Assembly: GCA_937870675.1 (NCBI GenBank)
Contig: CALMZN010000050.1
Location: 1-7,116, forward strand
DNA length: 7,116 nucleotides
From: an uncultured bacterium
Lineage (GTDB): Bacteria; Patescibacteriota; Patescibacteriia; UBA1558; GWA2-36-10
Reading direction: 5' to 3'
The notes under the pieces were generated by a model that saw only the letters and a program-made list of their open reading frames with translations, ran no database searches and was not told the origin of the DNA. Each line of letters begins with the position of its first letter. Positions within the stretch are counted from its first letter, which is position 1. This document shows, in pieces, positions 5,264 to 7,116 of this stretch. A program made the translations under genes and the position numbers.

Positions 5264-6226
5264 ATGCAAGAAGCTATTAAAAATTTCCCCAAACAATTTT
5301 CCTACCAAGCAAAAATTGAAAACAAAAAATATTTTAAAGCCAGCAAAGATTTTATTGTTTTGGGTATGGGTGGCTCGCACTTGGCGGCCGATTTACTGCT
5401 GGCCATCAAACCGGAGCTGAATATCCATGTACACCAAGACTATGGCCTACCGACTTGGCCATTGAACAAACTAAAAAATTATTTAGTAATTGCTAATTCT
5501 TATTCTGGTAATACTGAAGAAGTAATTGATGGTCTAAAATTGGCTTTGAAAAATAAATTGCCTGTTTTGGTGATTGCCACTGGTGGCAAATTAATAAATA
5601 TTGCCAAGGCCAAAAACTTACCCTACATCCAAATGCCAAATTGGCATATTCAGCCCCGCCAAGCCATTGGCTTAAACCTACGCGCTTTGCTTAAAGCCAT
5701 GAATGAAAATAAAATGCTCAAAGAAAGCTACGATTTATCAAAAACCTTAAAAACCGCTAAGCAACAAAAAACCGGCCAGAAAATAGCTAAACAATTATCC
5801 AACCAAGTGCCAATTATTTATGCTTCGCGTCAAAATACTTGCCTAGCTTTTACTTGGAAAATAAAATTTAATGAGAATACCAAAATACCCGCTTTTTATA
5901 ATGTAATGCCCGAGCTCAATCACAATGAAATGACTGGTTTTGATAGTAATGAGTGGACAAAAAAATTATCACATAATTTTGCTATAATTTATTTGGAAGA
6001 CAAAAATGATAATCCGCGCCTAATAAAAAGATTCAAGGTTATAAAAAATCTATACAAAAAAGAAGGTCTAAAACAAATCACCGTACCTTTACGCGGAAAA
6101 AATCGCTGGCAAGAAATATTTTCCAGCCTGCTGATTGCTGACTGGGCTTCTTTTTACCTAGCAGAAAAATACCACCGCGACCCAAACAGTGTGCCCATGG
6201 TCGAAAAATTCAAAAAAATGATCTAA
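5264..6226 (+). CDS. Bifunctional phosphoglucose/phosphomannose isomerase
   Basis: The protein has 320 residues, the usual length of the archaeal/CPR-type PGI/PMI family, which interconverts glucose 6-phosphate or mannose 6-phosphate with fructose 6-phosphate. It has two SIS (sugar isomerase) domains. The first begins near residue 28 with FIVLGMGGSHLAADL (30-44) and carries the phosphate-binding SYSGNTEE (79-86). The second begins near residue 180 and holds PAFYNVMPELNHNEM, whose HNE contributes the catalytic glutamate in this family. The C-terminus DPNSVPMVEKFK is typical. No SD is seen before the ATG. It is probably the third gene of the transketolase operon, separated by a palindromic repeat, and ends at a terminator. 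Sharing fructose 6-phosphate with transketolase makes the grouping metabolically sensible. Confidence 0.92.
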   Translation: MQEAIKNFPKQFSYQAKIENKKYFKASKDFIVLGMGGSHLAADLLLAIKPELNIHVHQDYGLPTWPLNKLKNYLVIANSYSGNTEEVIDGLKLALKNKLPVLVIATGGKLINIAKAKNLPYIQMPNWHIQPRQAIGLNLRALLKAMNENKMLKESYDLSKTLKTAKQQKTGQKIAKQLSNQVPIIYASRQNTCLAFTWKIKFNENTKIPAFYNVMPELNHNEMTGFDSNEWTKKLSHNFAIIYLEDKNDNPRLIKRFKVIKNLYKKEGLKQITVPLRGKNRWQEIFSSLLIADWASFYLAEKYHRDPNSVPMVEKFKKMI

Positions 6227-6231
6227 CCCGC

Positions 6232-6256
6232 CGCCGAGCTAAGCTCGGCGATTTTT
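6232..6256 (+). terminator. Intrinsic terminator of transketolase-isomerase operon
   Basis: CGCCGAGCT (6232-6240) and AGCTCGGCG (6242-6250) form a tight GC-rich hairpin followed by ATTTTT. It begins 6 bases after the isomerase stop codon. Confidence 0.85.
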
Positions 6257-6266
6257 CATTAATATA

Positions 6267-6295
6267 TTGACACGAAAAAAATATCGTGATATAAG
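6267..6295 (+). promoter_or_regulatory. Promoter with internal dyad, 116-residue gene
   Basis: TTGACA (6267-6272), a 17-bp spacer and TATAAG (6290-6295), with TGA before the -10. Inside it CACGA (6271-6275) and TCGTG (6284-6288) form a dyad across an A-rich centre, placed where a repressor would block polymerase. Start near 6302; leader about 56 nt. Confidence 0.78.
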
Positions 6296-6357
6296 TAATT
6301 GTTAAATTAGAACGTTTCGTAACTTATAACCTTCATCCCTGAAAAGAGGTGAGATCA

Positions 6358-6708
6358 ATGGCTTCATTGATTGACCCGCACACCATCGACACTCTGTCTG
6401 TGAATGGGCGAAAACTTAAGGGTTTGAGCCCGGAGCTGATCACCGACGTGGTTCACATCATCAAACAAGCCGAAATCAGAAGCTGGAATCCCTTGAGAGT
6501 ATTCTTCGAACTTCGAAAATCCTTGTTCTTCTTCCGAGAGCGGGAGAAAAGTAAGGGTCGTCATATTCTAATAATGGACATCACTTTCAACAAGGAAGAT
6601 GAACTGGTCCATTTCCAAGTTTTCGTTGGAACACCATCGTTGCTGAAAATTTCTCTGACCATCAACGATATTCGTCGCCTACAGCTGATGATGCCGATTC
6701 CCGGATGA
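6358..6708 (+). CDS. Small hypothetical protein, 116 residues
   Basis: I do not recognise this protein. ATG 6358 is chosen because GAGGTGA (6346-6352) lies at good SD distance; an in-frame GTG at 6349 overlaps that site and is rejected. The N-terminal half appears helical (LSPELITDVVHIIKQAEIRSW, then an aromatic and basic stretch NPLRVFFELRKSLFFFREREKSKGR at about 43-67). The C-terminal half alternates strands (HILIMDITF, LVHFQVFVG, KISLTI) and ends in a short helix and MMPIPG. There is no signal peptide, cysteine or clear membrane segment. GC is about 46% by hand count, above the isomerase upstream. Its own promoter with a dyad, SD and strong terminator mark a single-gene unit, possibly repressor-controlled. 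No relation to the 78-residue gene beyond shared organisation is demonstrable. Confidence 0.83.
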   Translation: MASLIDPHTIDTLSVNGRKLKGLSPELITDVVHIIKQAEIRSWNPLRVFFELRKSLFFFREREKSKGRHILIMDITFNKEDELVHFQVFVGTPSLLKISLTINDIRRLQLMMPIPG

Positions 6709-6712
6709 ACAA

Positions 6713-6765
6713 AGAGCCCGCCTCGCCTCGCGTCAAACGCGATGGCGGACGGGCTCTATTTTTTT
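6713..6765 (+). terminator. Strong intrinsic terminator, convergent region
   Basis: AGAGCCCG (6713-6720) pairs with CGGGCTCT (6750-6757), and the inner part pairs further (CGCG with CGCG around a TCAAA loop), followed by a run of seven T residues. It sits between convergent genes; on the minus strand the T-run is poor, so it mainly serves the plus strand. Confidence 0.92.
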
Positions 6766-6769
6766 AAAC

Positions 6770-7116
6770 TTATTCTACTAACCGCATTGCTGTCACATAA
6801 TCCTCCAAGTGCAAATTATCTCTCAAATCCTTTAATTGCCCCTGAATATACTCCGTCTGCTTTTGAAATCCCGGACTATTGATATAATCATTGAGCTGTT
6901 TTTTTATTTCTTCAAAAACACGCAATGTTCTTTTTACTTGCTCTGATTGACCCCCCGGCAAAACCTTATAAACACCAGGATAACCTTGACGGCGATGCTT
7001 ACGACCATACTCAACGGGGCTCAGACCAGCTTTTTTAGCTGCCTCACGACGATAAGTATCCAATTTTTCCATCAATGTTTCCTCTTTATCGTCTTGATAA
7101 TCTGACAAATTTTCCT
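6770..7116 (-). CDS. Hypothetical protein, possibly partial
   Basis: I do not recognise this protein. The frame is open to the right edge, so the gene may begin outside the window. Inside it, an ATG at 7072 is preceded at 8 bases by AGAGG and would give a 100-residue protein beginning MEKLDTYRREAAKK; a TTG at 7108 is less likely. From the ATG, residues about 1-28 are a basic, probably helical segment (AAKKAGLSPVEYGRKHRRQG). A short turn with YPGVYKVLPGG follows, then long charged helices (SEQVKRTLRVFEEIKKQLNDY and QTEYIQGQLKDLRDNL) that could form a coiled coil. There are no cysteines, signal peptide or membrane segments. The basic N-terminal part could bind nucleic acid, but that is a guess. 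It is convergent with the 116-residue gene. Confidence 0.65.
   Translation of the reverse strand, partial: ENLSDYQDDKEETLMEKLDTYRREAAKKAGLSPVEYGRKHRRQGYPGVYKVLPGGQSEQVKRTLRVFEEIKKQLNDYINSPGFQKQTEYIQGQLKDLRDNLHLEDYVTAMRLVE

Overview
The window looks like part of a low-GC bacterial chromosome from the Candidate Phyla Radiation (Patescibacteria, Parcubacteria-like). This placement is inference. It rests on a transketolase split into two adjacent half-genes, a PGI/PMI-type sugar isomerase instead of classical Pgi, a 23S rRNA gene with extra helices and no 16S gene upstream, small hypothetical proteins I do not recognise, and short palindromic intergenic repeats. No 16S gene lies inside the window to confirm it.

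Left part (1-1370). The first ~736 bases are the 5' portion of a 23S rRNA gene on the minus strand, running off the left edge. Its leader (~330 nt) begins at an exact consensus promoter (TTGACA-17-TATAAT, 1103 to 1075) and contains a terminator-like hairpin and a 14-bp inverted repeat. Back to back with that promoter is a plus-strand promoter (1135-1163), followed by a GC-rich structured stretch and a terminator-like hairpin. I call this a candidate small RNA of about 100 nt. A minus-strand terminator (1282-1315) and a palindromic repeat (1339-1362) close the next gene.

Middle (1371-3305). A secreted 3D-domain protein (minus) and a membrane-anchored DsbA-like thiol oxidoreductase (plus) are divergently transcribed from two good promoters. 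Both probably act outside the cytoplasmic membrane, on the cell wall and on disulfides. A 78-residue protein of unknown function follows as a complete single-gene unit: promoter, strong Shine-Dalgarno (SD) site, gene and terminator.

Right part (3306-7116). A 127-bp imperfect inverted repeat, one arm of which is split by a perfect 31-bp palindrome, fills the gap before the metabolic operon and appears to supply its promoter. The operon is transketolase N half, transketolase C half, then bifunctional phosphoglucose/phosphomannose isomerase: sugar-phosphate interconversion linking glycolysis and the non-oxidative pentose phosphate pathway. A second single-gene unit (116 residues, unknown function) follows. 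Last comes a minus-strand hypothetical gene that reaches the right edge.

The two small unknown genes have strong SD sites and about 46-47% GC by hand count. The metabolic genes lack clear SD sites and look distinctly more AT-rich in sampled stretches. The least explained elements are the nested inverted repeat at 3306-3432, the candidate RNA at 1170-1273, the AT-rich hairpin inserted in 23S at 455-504, and the two small unknown genes.
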